From Actinomycetota bacterium (lineage in GTDB: Bacteria > Actinomycetota > Actinomycetes > Actinomycetales > Dermatophilaceae), in the NCBI GenBank assembly GCA_020161845.1, contig JAIUNK010000014.1:46215-110214 (forward strand): a stretch of 64,000 bases of DNA. The letters run 5' to 3'. Below, one piece after another: positions 36,072 through 47,319 of this stretch. The notes under the pieces are model-generated. The model did no database searches, was not told where the DNA came from, and saw only the letters and a list, made by a program, of their open reading frames with translations. The first letter of the stretch is position 1; the number at the start of each line of letters is the position of its first letter. Both the position numbers and the translations under genes were made by a program.

Positions 36072-36335
36072 TCACCGCCGCCGATAGACCTCGCGGCGGT
36101 GGCCAACGCCGATCACCAGGATCAGCAGGACGTCGTCGTGAATCTCGTAGACGACGCGGTAGTCACCGGTGCGGACGCGCCACGCGCCGTCGCCCCCGAG
36201 GAGCTGGGTCGCGGCGGCCGGTCGTGGCTGGGTCGCCAGCAGTTCGATCGCGGCCTGCACCCGCCGACGGGCAGGCGGGTCGAGTTTGCGCAGCTGCCGC
36301 GCGGCGGCGGGGGCGACCTCGACGCGAAAGGTCAT
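36072..36335 (-). CDS. RelE/ParE-family toxin
   Basis: 87 aa. Starts MTFRVEVAPAAARQLRKLDP, then AWRVRTGDYRVVYEIHDDVL and a C-terminal VGHRREVYRRR, the RelE mRNA-interferase pattern with conserved Arg and Tyr residues. ATG 36335 overlaps the antitoxin stop (ATGA). Expected to cut ribosome-bound mRNA when free. Confidence 0.9.
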   Translation of the reverse strand: MTFRVEVAPAAARQLRKLDPPARRRVQAAIELLATQPRPAAATQLLGGDGAWRVRTGDYRVVYEIHDDVLLILVIGVGHRREVYRRR

Positions 36336-36595
36336 GTCAGGCCGAGGTCGGCCTTGACCTGGTCCCACGGGATGGCGACCGCTCCGCCGGCCATCTCCTC
36401 GCGGGCCGCGCGCGCCGCATGGATGTCCGCGAGGTCCTCCGCAGCCGCGATGAGGCGATCCAGGTCGTCGGCATCGATCACTGCGGCCACGCGCAGTCCC
36501 CGCCGGGTGAGGTAGACGGGCTCGTGATCGACGCGGGCGGCGTCCACGACGTCGGCGAGTCGCGCGCGGGCGTCGCTCACGGTCATTTCAGTCAT
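36332..36595 (-). CDS. Phd/YefM-family antitoxin
   Basis: 87 aa. N-terminal Phd/YefM DNA-binding fold: MTVSDARARLADVVDAARVD then PVYLTRRGLRVAAVIDADDL. The C-terminal half (HAARAAREEMAGGAVAIPWD) would bind the RelE toxin encoded by the overlapping next gene. ATG 36595 is preceded by TAGCGT at six bases, so it is probably leaderless; an internal ATG three codons later is possible. Confidence 0.9.
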   Translation of the reverse strand: MTEMTVSDARARLADVVDAARVDHEPVYLTRRGLRVAAVIDADDLDRLIAAAEDLADIHAARAAREEMAGGAVAIPWDQVKADLGLT

Positions 36596-36601
36596 GGCTC
36601 G

Positions 36602-36607
36602 ACGCTA
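36602..36607 (-). promoter_or_regulatory. candidate -10 box for leaderless Phd/RelE operon
   Basis: Minus-strand TAGCGT, six bases before ATG 36595, with no ribosome binding site. Confidence 0.5.
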
Positions 36608-36708
36608 CGCCGAAAGCGCAGAGTTGTACATCTTGGTGATTCCAGCAGGATGACGCAGCGCAACGCCGCCGCTCGCCGATGCTCGCCCCCACCCCCCTCG
36701 CGAACGAC

Positions 36709-36751
36709 GAAGCGGGGGGTCTACCACCCGCCAGTGGAAGACCCCTGCTTC
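36709..36751 (-). terminator. hairpin downstream of mazEF
   Basis: GAAGCGGGGGGTCT (36709-36722) pairs with AGACCCCTGCTTC (36739-36751) with one bulge or mismatch. It lies about 30 bp beyond the mazF stop on the minus strand, before the Phd/RelE promoter. Confidence 0.6.
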
Positions 36752-36782
36752 ACCCTGCCCACGTGACAAGAACAGCGACATA

Positions 36783-37127
36783 TCAGTCCAGGGCCAGGAC
36801 GCGTCGAAGCCCTCGGTCGATCTCCGCGAGGAGGTGTGCCGGCACGGCACCGGCCGCGTGCGGGTCGAGGTCGCGGCGGTCGACGGTGGACAGCGCCGTG
36901 ACATTCACGACGGAATCCTTCGGCAACCCGGTGACGGCTGCCGGGAGGAAGACGTTGCCGGGCATGGACGCCAACGCGGTGTTCGAACTGACGACGGCGA
37001 CGATGGTCGTCGCCAGGCGGCTGCGGTTGTATGTGTCGGCGGCGATGATCACGACGGGGCGCCGCTTCGCCGGCGCGCTGCCCGCCGGCGGCCCGAGGTC
37101 GCACCAGTGGATGTCGCCGCGATTCAC
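36783..37127 (-). CDS. mazF: MazF/PemK-family mRNA interferase toxin
   Basis: 114 aa. Begins VNRGDIHWCDLGPPAGSAPA, then KRRPVVIIAADTYNRSRL and LPKDSVVNVTALSTVDR, the MazF beta-barrel pattern with the conserved RPVVI and NV-T segments. Expected to cleave single-stranded mRNA at short motifs. GTG 37127 overlaps the antitoxin stop (GTGA). Confidence 0.92.
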   Translation of the reverse strand: MNRGDIHWCDLGPPAGSAPAKRRPVVIIAADTYNRSRLATTIVAVVSSNTALASMPGNVFLPAAVTGLPKDSVVNVTALSTVDRRDLDPHAAGAVPAHLLAEIDRGLRRVLALD

Positions 37128-37369
37128 CACGACTCGTCGTCCGCGGCGATGGCTCGGCGGCCGGCCGACACGGCAGAGGCCGTGCTCTCGTCGGCGTTGA
37201 CCAACTCGACGACCGCATCGATGGCCGAAGTGAGTTCGGCTGACTCCAGCTCGTCGGCATAGCGCTTGACGGCGATGGAGTAGAACTGAGAACGATTGAG
37301 CCCGTGCGTCTTGGCCACGCGTTCGGCGTGTGCGTAGATGTCGTCGGGGACGGAGACTGCGGTCTTCAC
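37124..37369 (-). CDS. MazE-like ribbon-helix-helix antitoxin
   Basis: 81 aa. N-terminus VKTAVSVPDDIYAHAERVAK then LNRSQFYSIAVKRYADEL is a ribbon-helix-helix as found in mycobacterial MazE antitoxins. The acidic C-terminus should neutralise MazF. GTG 37369 has TATACT six bases upstream and no Shine-Dalgarno sequence. Confidence 0.9.
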   Translation of the reverse strand: MKTAVSVPDDIYAHAERVAKTHGLNRSQFYSIAVKRYADELESAELTSAIDAVVELVNADESTASAVSAGRRAIAADDESW

Positions 37370-37375
37370 GCGTCG

Positions 37376-39683
<2,308 letters not shown>

Positions 39684-39684
39684 G

Positions 39685-40842
39685 ATGGGCCGTCCGTGGG
39701 AGCGGGTCCCGGGTTGGGGCGCGGCGGTGGCCGCCGGCGTGGCACTGCTGCTGATGGTCTGGTGCCACCCGAACATGCAGATCGACACGCTGGTCTACCG
39801 ACGGGGGGCCCAGGTCCTTCTCGCCGGGACCGATCGGCTCTACGAGCAGCCGTACGGCGACCTGCCGTTCACCTATCCGCCCATTGCCGCGGTGCTCTTC
39901 CTGCCGTTGGCCCTCCCGATCCCGATCGCGGCGTTCGCCCTGATCGCCACGGGGGTGGCCGCGATCTGGCGGATCACATGGTTGACGCTGGACGCGCTCC
40001 GTCCGGACGAGCGCAGCCTCGACCATGCGCGATTAGCCGCGCTGGTGCTGCCCCTGGCGGTCCTGGCCGAGCCGCTCTACAAGACGTTCTCCTACGGTCA
40101 GATCAACCTGTTGCTGGCCTGGCTCGTCGCCGAGGATCTGCTGCGGGGGCATCGCGGCCGGTTCGGCGGCGTGCTGCTCGGGATCGCCACGCTGGTCAAG
40201 CTGACCCCGGCGGCGTTCTTCCTCGTCGTGCTGCTGCGCCGCGATGTCGGCTCGATGCTGCGGGGGATCGGCACGATCGTTCTGGGCGTCGTGGCCGGTT
40301 TTGTGTTGATGCCGCAGTCCTCGCGGATCTTCTGGACCAATCTCTCGGGCGCCTCGGATCGGGTCGGCGACCCGGCGTACTTCCTCAATCAGTCCCTCAA
40401 GGGCGCCCTGGCGCGGCTGGGCCTGGGCGCCGGGCCGGTCTGGGTGGGAGCCTGCCTGGTGGTGCTGGCGGTGGCGGCGTGGGCCGTCCATGTCGCGCTG
40501 CGCGCCGGCCGCGACGTACCGGCCGTGCTGGCGACCGGGTTCTGCGCACTCTTGGTCTCGCCGGTGAGCTGGAGCCATCACTGGGTGTGGACCTGGCCGT
40601 TGCTCGTGTGGGCGTTCGCGGCGCACCACGCCCGGCCGGGTCCCAAGACGGTGGCGGCGGTGGTGGCGTGGGTGGTGGCGGTGTTCGGCTATCCGTTCTG
40701 GTGGGCCGTGCCGCACGACCCGGACTGGGCGCAGGTGCCCTGGTGGCAGCAACTGCTCGCGGACACCTACGTGCTGCTGGGGATAGGCACCATCCTGATG
40801 TTCGGCTGGCGGGCCGCGCGGCTGCATCGCGCGTCTGCGTGA
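39685..40842 (+). CDS. GT87-family polyprenyl-phosphate mannosyltransferase-like membrane protein (copy 1)
   Basis: 385 aa, about ten transmembrane segments. Early periplasmic Asp in QIDTLVYRRGAQVLL, then FTYPPIAAVLFLPLA, FSYGQINLLLAWLVAEDLL, NQSLKGALARL and SPVSWSHHWVWTWPLLVW. This is the DUF2029/GT87 pattern of actinobacterial lipoglycan mannosyltransferases (PimE-like), which use polyprenyl-phosphate sugar outside the membrane. It starts two bases after the ligA stop. The next gene is a clear paralogue, overlapping by four bases. Confidence 0.88.
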   Translation: MGRPWERVPGWGAAVAAGVALLLMVWCHPNMQIDTLVYRRGAQVLLAGTDRLYEQPYGDLPFTYPPIAAVLFLPLALPIPIAAFALIATGVAAIWRITWLTLDALRPDERSLDHARLAALVLPLAVLAEPLYKTFSYGQINLLLAWLVAEDLLRGHRGRFGGVLLGIATLVKLTPAAFFLVVLLRRDVGSMLRGIGTIVLGVVAGFVLMPQSSRIFWTNLSGASDRVGDPAYFLNQSLKGALARLGLGAGPVWVGACLVVLAVAAWAVHVALRAGRDVPAVLATGFCALLVSPVSWSHHWVWTWPLLVWAFAAHHARPGPKTVAAVVAWVVAVFGYPFWWAVPHDPDWAQVPWWQQLLADTYVLLGIGTILMFGWRAARLHRASA

Positions 40843-42050
40843 GTCTGGAGCGGCGGCGGCCTGGCCTGCCGTGGCCCGCGTGGCCCGCGTGGGTCGGTCT
40901 GCTGGCGACGCTGGTGGGCTCGTACGCCGCGCTGGCCGCGTTCGGGGTGCCCGAGGACCTCGGGGTCTACCGCGAGGCGGCAGCCGCGGCGTTGAGCGGC
41001 GCCGACGTGCTCTATGCCGGGCCGGTCGACCGGTTGCCCTACACCTACCCGCCGGTGGCCGCCTACCTGCTCGCCCCGGTGGCCTGGTGGCCGCCGGTGC
41101 TCGGCGGCGTGCTGATGACCACGGTGAACGTGGCGGTGCTGTGGCGGTTGACCTGCCTGTTCCTGCCCCGCCGGGGGTTGGGCGGGTCGGGATGGCCGCG
41201 GTACGCCGTCGCGGCCGGGCTGTTGCCCTTGGCCCGGCTCCTCGAACCGGTCTGGCAGACGTTCTCCTTCGGCCAGGTCAACCTCGTGCTGGCGTGGCTG
41301 GTCGCGGAGGATCTCCTGGGGCGGTGGTCTGGGCGCTCTGGGCGTTGGCGCGGCGTGCTCCTGGGGCTGGCCGTGCTGGTCAAGCTGACCCCAGGCATCT
41401 TCGCGTTAGTGCTGTTGTTCCGGCGCGACTGGGCGTCGTTGGCGCGGACCGGTCTCGTGGTCCTCGCGGGAGTCGCCGTGGGGTTCGTGCTCCTGCCGAG
41501 GTCGTCGGCCCAGTTCTGGACGAGCGCGCTGCGCGATCCGGCGCGGGTCGGTGGGGTTGAGTTCGCGGCCAACCAGTCGCTCAACGGCGCCTTGTGGCGG
41601 GCGCTGGGTCCCGGCGGCTCGCAGGCGGCATGGCTGCTTCTCGCTCTGGTGACGCTCGCGACCACGGCGTACATCCTGATCCGCCGCGGTCGACTCGGGG
41701 AGGGTCCGCCGGCCGCCGGACGCGACCCCGGCGTCGTGCTCGCGGCTGCCCTCGCCGGGCTGCTGATGTCCCCGGTCTCCTGGAGTCACCACTGGGTGTG
41801 GGTGTGGCCGCTGCTGGTGTGGCTGGTGTGGCTGGTGGGATCGACCGGGGCGCGCGTCCTGGCGATCGGGTGGGCGGCCGCGGCGTACGGCTGGGTGATC
41901 TGGTGGTTCCCGCACCAGGCGGGGCGAGAATACGACGTGGGGCCACTCGGGCTGCTCCTCACCGACGCCTACGTGGTGCTCGGGCTGGCGACCCTCGTTT
42001 GGCTCGCCGTGCGGAGTCGCTCCCCGGTCCTCGGTAGACGACGGCCGTGA
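40839..42050 (+). CDS. GT87-family polyprenyl-phosphate mannosyltransferase-like membrane protein (copy 2)
   Basis: 403 aa. It shares the same landmarks in the same order as the upstream gene: EDLGVYREAAAAALSGADVLY, YTYPPVAAYLLAPVA, FSFGQVNLVLAWLVAEDLL, NQSLNGALWRAL and SPVSWSHHWVWVWPLLVW. The pair arose by tandem duplication. GTG 40839 overlaps the copy-1 stop. Substrate unknown; differences in the first periplasmic loop (VPEDLGVYREA versus MQIDTLVYRRG) suggest different acceptors. Downstream are 240 bp without a gene, unusually AT-rich at about 42165-42240. Confidence 0.88.
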   Translation: MSLERRRPGLPWPAWPAWVGLLATLVGSYAALAAFGVPEDLGVYREAAAAALSGADVLYAGPVDRLPYTYPPVAAYLLAPVAWWPPVLGGVLMTTVNVAVLWRLTCLFLPRRGLGGSGWPRYAVAAGLLPLARLLEPVWQTFSFGQVNLVLAWLVAEDLLGRWSGRSGRWRGVLLGLAVLVKLTPGIFALVLLFRRDWASLARTGLVVLAGVAVGFVLLPRSSAQFWTSALRDPARVGGVEFAANQSLNGALWRALGPGGSQAAWLLLALVTLATTAYILIRRGRLGEGPPAAGRDPGVVLAAALAGLLMSPVSWSHHWVWVWPLLVWLVWLVGSTGARVLAIGWAAAAYGWVIWWFPHQAGREYDVGPLGLLLTDAYVVLGLATLVWLAVRSRSPVLGRRRP

Positions 42051-42280
42051 GGGGCTGGGCGCGGAGTGCGGGCTCGCTGCCGATCGTGACTTCGGCGGTG
42101 CGCTTGCTGACCATGACCACCGTGCGCGACCGTGACCGTGACGTCCGGCGAGGTGACTCGTCGTCGGAGTAAATAAGACGGACTGCGCGAGAATAAATAT
42201 ATCCGATCGACATAACTGTGAACTGCAGTAATGATCGAAATGGTGTCAGTGAGACTCTGGTATGGGGCGTACTTCTGTCG

Positions 42281-42286
42281 TAGACT
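42281..42286 (+). promoter_or_regulatory. candidate -10 box for leaderless DUF222/HNH gene
   Basis: TAGACT, then six bases, then ATG 42293. The AT-rich stretch just upstream (42165-42240) strengthens a promoter reading. Confidence 0.5.
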
Positions 42287-42292
42287 TTGCTC

Positions 42293-43849
42293 ATGACGGG
42301 AGGCGGTTCTGCGACACCAGCGGGAGAGCGGACGTCCGCCGTCCTGGATCGAGCTGAGGATTGGTTGCGCGTTCTGGCGCAGACCCCGGTGGGCGGCCTG
42401 AGTCGGGTCCAGATGATCGATGAGCTGGCGGCGTTGGAGCGCCTCGCTGCGGCGGCGGCCGCCCGACAGGCGCGCCTTGCGGTCGCGTTCGAGGCGGCGG
42501 AACGCCAGGCGCAGGCCGCTGCCGGAGTCGCGGCGGCGCGGCGAGGCGAAGGAATCGCTGCGCAGATCGGGCTGGCCCGACGCATGTCGCCGACACGAGC
42601 CGCCATCTTCCTGGGGCACGCCCGCACCCTGTGCCTCGATCTGCCGGAGACCATGCGCGCCCACGTGGCCGGGGAGCTCAGCGAACACCGCGCCGGACTC
42701 ATCGCCGGCGAGGTTCGGCTCCTGGATGCTGCGGCTCGGGCGAACGTGGACCGTCATCTGCATGCCGGCCGTTACGGGGGGCCAGGCCTGGATGCGACGA
42801 CACTGTCCGACGCGCGGCTTCGCGCCGAGGTGCGGGCCGAGGCTTATCGGCAAGACCCGACCATCGTGCTGAAGCGGGGACGGCACGCGGCGACGGAGCG
42901 CTATGTGTCCCTGCGGCCGGCGCCGGACATCATGTCCTACCTCACCGGCTATCTGCCCGCCCGAGAAGGCGTCGCCTGCCTGGCTGCCCTGTCCGCGGCC
43001 GCGGACTCGGCGCGCGCTGCGGGCGATGAGCGATCCCGGGGACAGGTCATGGCGGACACCCTCGTGGCCCGCATCACGGGTGCGGCGCATCCGGGGGAGA
43101 TCAAGACGGAGCTACACCTCATCCTCACCGACCAGGATCTGCTGGACGACGCCGGCGGCCCTGCGCAAGCCGACTGCTCCCCAGCGTCGACGGTGGCCGA
43201 GCCCATGCCGGCCGAGGCTCACGCGACCGCGACCGCGACCGCAGCGAACGGCGACGGCTGGCCCGACACCGAGCGTGATCCCTGGTCCGATGACGAGCCG
43301 GAGCCGACGCCGCAGCCGGGGCGCCTCGAAGAGCTCGGCCGGCTCGATGAGCCCGGCTTTCTCGTCGGCTACGGCCCGGTGCCGGCCCCGGTCGCGCGGC
43401 AGTGGCTGCGCGAGAGCTTTGACGCGGCGGGCAGGATCTGGATTCGGCGCCTCTTCACGGACCCCCCGACCGGGCAGGTCCGCGACGTGGACGGCCGGGC
43501 ACGGCCCTTCCCGGCACGGATCGCCCGGCTGATCCTCGCGCGCGACCGATACTGTCGCACGCCCTTCTGCGGCGCCCCCATCCGACATCTCGACCACGCC
43601 CACCCCCGGGCCGACGGCGGTCCCGGCGACGCAGCCAACGGCCAGGGCCTCTGCGAGCGATGCAACCAGGCCAAGACCGCGCCGGGATGGAGCGCCCGCA
43701 GCGTCGCAGACCCGATGGGGCTCGGCCGGCACATCGTGCGCACCACGACGCCGACCGGGACGGTCTACGAATCCACGGCGTCGCCCGTCACGAAGCCCCG
43801 ACCGCGCACCAAACCTGGCGGGTCAGAACAGCTCCCCAGGGCGGGGTAG
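42293..43849 (+). CDS. DUF222 / HNH endonuclease domain protein (13E12-repeat type)
   Basis: 518 aa. The N-terminal DUF222 region (MIDELAALERLAAAAAARQARL, then QIGLARRMSPTRAAIFLGHA) is followed by a variable Pro/Glu-rich middle and a C-terminal HNH nuclease: CRTPFCGAPIRHLDHAHPRA, DGG, then LCERCNQAKTAPGW with four cysteines for zinc. These proteins are multicopy in actinobacteria and behave like mobile or selfish elements, but no inverted repeats or target duplication are visible here. Function unproven. Convergent with the GNAT gene, 12 bp apart. Confidence 0.88.
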   Translation: MTGGGSATPAGERTSAVLDRAEDWLRVLAQTPVGGLSRVQMIDELAALERLAAAAAARQARLAVAFEAAERQAQAAAGVAAARRGEGIAAQIGLARRMSPTRAAIFLGHARTLCLDLPETMRAHVAGELSEHRAGLIAGEVRLLDAAARANVDRHLHAGRYGGPGLDATTLSDARLRAEVRAEAYRQDPTIVLKRGRHAATERYVSLRPAPDIMSYLTGYLPAREGVACLAALSAAADSARAAGDERSRGQVMADTLVARITGAAHPGEIKTELHLILTDQDLLDDAGGPAQADCSPASTVAEPMPAEAHATATATAANGDGWPDTERDPWSDDEPEPTPQPGRLEELGRLDEPGFLVGYGPVPAPVARQWLRESFDAAGRIWIRRLFTDPPTGQVRDVDGRARPFPARIARLILARDRYCRTPFCGAPIRHLDHAHPRADGGPGDAANGQGLCERCNQAKTAPGWSARSVADPMGLGRHIVRTTTPTGTVYESTASPVTKPRPRTKPGGSEQLPRAG

Positions 43850-43861
43850 ATGACAGGCGAC

Positions 43862-44437
43862 TCACGGCTGGCCCGGCCGGACCACGGCGTACAGCAGCAT
43901 GTCCCGCCGGGCGCCGCCGATCTCCTGGTGGCTGCGCAGCAGTCCCTCCCGAGTCATCCCGCCGCGCTCGCAGGCGCGCCAGGATCCGGCGTTCCACGGC
44001 TCGACGTACGCCTCCACCCGGTGCAACCCCGGGATCGTCCAGGCGAAGCCGAGCAGCGCTGCCACCGCATCGCTCGCCACCCCACGACCCCGGGCGCCGG
44101 GAGCGACGGCGTACCCGATCGTGCCGCGACCCGCCGCCAGCTCCCGCAGCCACAGCGCCGCGAACCCCAGCGAACGCTCCGCCGCCGACCGTTCGGCGAT
44201 CGCGAACACGAAGCCGAGACCTTCGGCGTACCGGCCACGCTGACGCTCCAGATAAGCGCGGGCCTGCGCCTCGTCGGCGCGCGCCGGGAGGGTGCCGATC
44301 AGCGGCGGGTACGGATCCGTGGCGAGGTCACAGACCATCGCGAGGTCGCCCGCCTCGTAGCTCGGGTCGAAGGGCCGCAGTCGCACCCGCCCCGACGCCG
44401 GATCCGACGCCGGCCAGCCGATCTGGTCCAATCGCAC
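43862..44437 (-). CDS. GNAT-family N-acetyltransferase (RimJ/RimL-like)
   Basis: 191 aa. VRLRPFDPSYEAGDLAMV opens the fold; acetyl-CoA binding is suggested by GTIGYAVAPGARGRGVASDA and the C-terminal VEAYVEPWNAGSWRACERGG with MTREGLLRSH, as in ribosomal-protein acetyltransferases. Substrate unknown. GTG 44437 is preceded by CAGACT at six bases, a weak match to a leaderless promoter. Divergent from the ornithine-cyclodeaminase-like gene. Confidence 0.86.
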   Translation of the reverse strand: MRLDQIGWPASDPASGRVRLRPFDPSYEAGDLAMVCDLATDPYPPLIGTLPARADEAQARAYLERQRGRYAEGLGFVFAIAERSAAERSLGFAALWLRELAAGRGTIGYAVAPGARGRGVASDAVAALLGFAWTIPGLHRVEAYVEPWNAGSWRACERGGMTREGLLRSHQEIGGARRDMLLYAVVRPGQP

Positions 44438-44490
44438 GGACCCAGTCTGCTCGCCCGTGAGGAAGATCCGCGTCCGACGATGATGTCCGC

Positions 44491-45480
44491 ATGAGCACAC
44501 AGCACCCCCGGCCTCCGGACGGCGTGCCCGGGCAGCCGGTGCGACCGCCGCTGACCTGGCTGGACGCCGAGGAGGTACGCCGTCGCGTCTCGCCCGACCA
44601 GGCCCGCCGGCTGCTCCGGGCCGCCCTCGACGGCGGTCTCGACCCCGCAAACGACCCGCCGCGCTCCACCCCGGCGGCCGGGGCGGGGCAGCTGCTCATC
44701 ATGCCCTCGGCCACCGCCGAGTCGGTCGGGGTGAAGGTGCTCTCGGTCGCCCCGGACAACCCGCAGCGGGGCCTGCCCCGGATCCAGGCCTGGTACGTCT
44801 ACATGGACGCCGCCACCCTCACCCCGAGCGTGCTGCTCGACGGGACAGCCCTCACCGCGCTGCGCACCCCGGCGACCTCGGCGCTGGCCGCCGACCTCCT
44901 GGCCCCCGAGCACGTCGACGAGTTGGTCCTGGTCGGCAGCGGACCCCAGGCCCTGGGCCACGCCGAGGCCCTGGCCCAGATCCGCGCGCTCGGCCACGTG
45001 ACCGTTGTCGGCCGGGACCCCTCCCGGGCCCGTGCGTGCGCCGACGCGATCCAGAAATCGGGGTTGGCCTGCGATGTCGCCGCCGACCCGGCGGCGGTGG
45101 AGGAGGCCGTACGCCGTGCCGGGATCGTCGTCTGCGCGACCTCGTCGGCCACCCCGGTCATCGAGGAGGACTGGATCGCCGACGGCGCCTGCGTCGTCGC
45201 GATCGGCTCCCACGAACCGGACCGGCGCGAGCTCGACGCGAGACTGATGGGCCGCGCACTCGTCGTCGTCGAAGACGTCGCCACGGCCCTGCGCGAGGCC
45301 GGCGACGTCATCATGGCGATCGCCGAGGGCGCCCTCACCGAGACCGACCTGCACCCGCTGCGCCACCTGGTGCAGGGCCGCATCGCCCGGGCCACCGACC
45401 GCCCGAACGTCGTCAAGACCGTCGGCATGTCCTGGCAGGACCTGGTGCTCGCCGAGGGGGCCGTCCGCGCCGGCCCCTAG
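44491..45480 (+). CDS. ornithine cyclodeaminase / mu-crystallin family protein
   Basis: 329 aa. Rossmann motif [17 protein letters not shown], preceded by substrate-site segments [20 protein letters not shown] and [16 protein letters not shown], and followed by [15 protein letters not shown]. The family includes ornithine cyclodeaminase, alanine dehydrogenase and ketimine reductases, so the substrate is left open. Its stop codon TAG forms part of the predicted gatC -10 box. Confidence 0.88.
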   Translation: MSTQHPRPPDGVPGQPVRPPLTWLDAEEVRRRVSPDQARRLLRAALDGGLDPANDPPRSTPAAGAGQLLIMPSATAESVGVKVLSVAPDNPQRGLPRIQAWYVYMDAATLTPSVLLDGTALTALRTPATSALAADLLAPEHVDELVLVGSGPQALGHAEALAQIRALGHVTVVGRDPSRARACADAIQKSGLACDVAADPAAVEEAVRRAGIVVCATSSATPVIEEDWIADGACVVAIGSHEPDRRELDARLMGRALVVVEDVATALREAGDVIMAIAEGALTETDLHPLRHLVQGRIARATDRPNVVKTVGMSWQDLVLAEGAVRAGP

Positions 45481-45483
45481 ACT
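45478..45483 (+). promoter_or_regulatory. candidate -10 box for leaderless gatC
   Basis: TAGACT, seven bases, ATG 45491. The first three bases are the stop codon of the upstream gene, so the gatCAB promoter is embedded in that gene's end. Confidence 0.6.
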
Positions 45484-45490
45484 GGCGCGC

Positions 45491-45787
45491 ATGTCCACGA
45501 TCTCCCGCGATCAGGTCGCGCACCTGGCGATGCTGGCCCGGATTGACCTGTCGGAGACCGAACTCGACGCCATGGCGGGGGAGTTGGCCGTCATCCTCGA
45601 CGCCTTCGCCAAGGTCGGGGAGCTCGCCGATGTCGACGTACCGGGGATGTCGCACCCCCTGCCGCTGACCGACGTCTACCGGGCGGACACCCCGGCCCCC
45701 GGACTCACCCAGGAGGCCGCGCTCGCCGCTGCCCCGGAGGCCGAGGACGGCCGCTTCGCCGTACCCCGCATTCTCACCGAGGACTGA
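45491..45787 (+). CDS. gatC: aspartyl/glutamyl-tRNA amidotransferase subunit C
   Basis: 98 aa, normal for Gat[21 protein letters not shown] and [20 protein letters not shown] are typical. It clamps GatA and GatB in the complex that converts Glu-tRNA-Gln and Asp-tRNA-Asn to the amide form. The stop shares its last base with the gatA ATG. Confidence 0.95.
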   Translation: MSTISRDQVAHLAMLARIDLSETELDAMAGELAVILDAFAKVGELADVDVPGMSHPLPLTDVYRADTPAPGLTQEAALAAAPEAEDGRFAVPRILTED

Positions 45788-47316
45788 TGGTGTTCACGCC
45801 CGATCCGAGCGACCTGACCCGACTGCCCGCCGCCGACCTGGCCCAGCTCCTGACGGACCGCGCGGTGAGCTCGACCGAACTCACCCGAGCCCACCTCGAG
45901 GCGATCACCGCGCGCGACGGCGCCGTGCACGCCTACCTGCACCGCAACGACGAGCAAGCACTGGCCGAGGCCGCCGCCGTCGACGCCGCGCGGGCGGCCG
46001 GGCAGGACCTCCCGCCGCTCGCCGGGATCCCCGTCGCCGTCAAGGACGTGGCCTGCACGATCGGCCAGCCGACCACCGCCGGATCCCGGATCCTGCAGGG
46101 CTGGCTGCCACCGTACGACGCCACCGTGGTCACCCGGCTGCGCGCCGCCCGCATGCCGATCCTCGGCAAGACCAACATGGACGAGTTCGCGATGGGCTCC
46201 TCCACCGAGCACTCCGGCTACGGCCCCACCGGCAACCCCTGGGACCTCGCCCGGGTGCCGGGCGGTTCGGGCGGCGGCAGCGCGGCCGCGCTCGCGGCGT
46301 ACCTGGCCCCGCTCGCCGTCGGGTCCGACACCGGCGGCTCGATCCGGCAGCCCGCCGCCTTCACCGGAACGGTCGGCGCCAAGCCGACGTACGGGGCGGT
46401 GTCCCGGTACGGCGTGATCGCGCTGGCCAGCTCGCTGGACCAGATCGGCCCGTGCGGTCGGACGGTCCTGGACACGGCCCTGCTGCACGAGGTCCTGGCC
46501 GGGCACGACCCCAAGGACTCCACCAGCATCGACGCGCCCGTTCCGCCGGTCGTGCAGGCCGCCCGCCGCGGCGACGTGGCCGGGCTGCGGGTCGGGGTGA
46601 TCCGGCAGCTCGGCGGCGCGGGCTACCAGGGCGGGGTTCGCGCCCGGTTCGAGGAGGCCGTCGCGCTGCTGGGCCGGCTCGGTGCCGACATCGTCGAAGT
46701 GGACTGTCCGCACCTGGATTACGCGCTCGGCGCCTATTACCTCATCATGCCGAGCGAGGCCAGCAGCAATCTGGCCCGTTACGACGCGATGCGCTACGGC
46801 CTGCGGGTCGGTCCCGATGGGGTGCCGGCCCCGAGTGCGGAGCAGGTGAGCGCGGCCTCCCGCGGCCAGGGATTCGGAGCCGAGGCCAAGCGACGGATCA
46901 TCCTGGGCACCTACGCCCTGTCCAGCGGCTATTACGACGCCTTCTACGGGCAGGCGCAGAAGGTGCGCACGCTCATCGCCCGCGATTTCGCCGCCGCGTT
47001 CGAGACTGTCGACGTCCTCGTCAGCCCGACCGCGCCCACCACGGCCTGGGAACGCGGCGCCAAGACCGACGACCCGCTGGCGATGTACCTCGGCGACGTC
47101 GCGACCATCCCGTCGAATCTGGCTGGCTTGCCGGGCATCTCGGTGCCGATCGGCCTCGCCGACGAGGACGCGATGCCGGTCGGACTGCAGGTCCTCGCCC
47201 CGGCGATGGCCGACGACCGGTGCTACAACGTCGCCGCCGCCGTCGAGCGTGATCTCGTCGCCGGCTGGGGTGGGCCGCTGCTCGACCGGATCCCCACGAT
47301 CGCGACGGAGGCCTGA
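45787..47316 (+). CDS. gatA: aspartyl/glutamyl-tRNA amidotransferase subunit A
   Basis: 509 aa amidase-signature enzyme. The Ser-cisSer-Lys triad is intact: Lys86 ([11 protein letters not shown]), Ser161 ([12 protein letters not shown]) and Ser185 ([14 protein letters not shown]), a constant +7 shift from S. aureus GatA. It releases ammonia from glutamine and channels it to GatB. GatB starts three bases after the stop. Confidence 0.97.
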   Translation: MVFTPDPSDLTRLPAADLAQLLTDRAVSSTELTRAHLEAITARDGAVHAYLHRNDEQALAEAAAVDAARAAGQDLPPLAGIPVAVKDVACTIGQPTTAGSRILQGWLPPYDATVVTRLRAARMPILGKTNMDEFAMGSSTEHSGYGPTGNPWDLARVPGGSGGGSAAALAAYLAPLAVGSDTGGSIRQPAAFTGTVGAKPTYGAVSRYGVIALASSLDQIGPCGRTVLDTALLHEVLAGHDPKDSTSIDAPVPPVVQAARRGDVAGLRVGVIRQLGGAGYQGGVRARFEEAVALLGRLGADIVEVDCPHLDYALGAYYLIMPSEASSNLARYDAMRYGLRVGPDGVPAPSAEQVSAASRGQGFGAEAKRRIILGTYALSSGYYDAFYGQAQKVRTLIARDFAAAFETVDVLVSPTAPTTAWERGAKTDDPLAMYLGDVATIPSNLAGLPGISVPIGLADEDAMPVGLQVLAPAMADDRCYNVAAAVERDLVAGWGGPLLDRIPTIATEA

Positions 47317-47319
47317 GCC

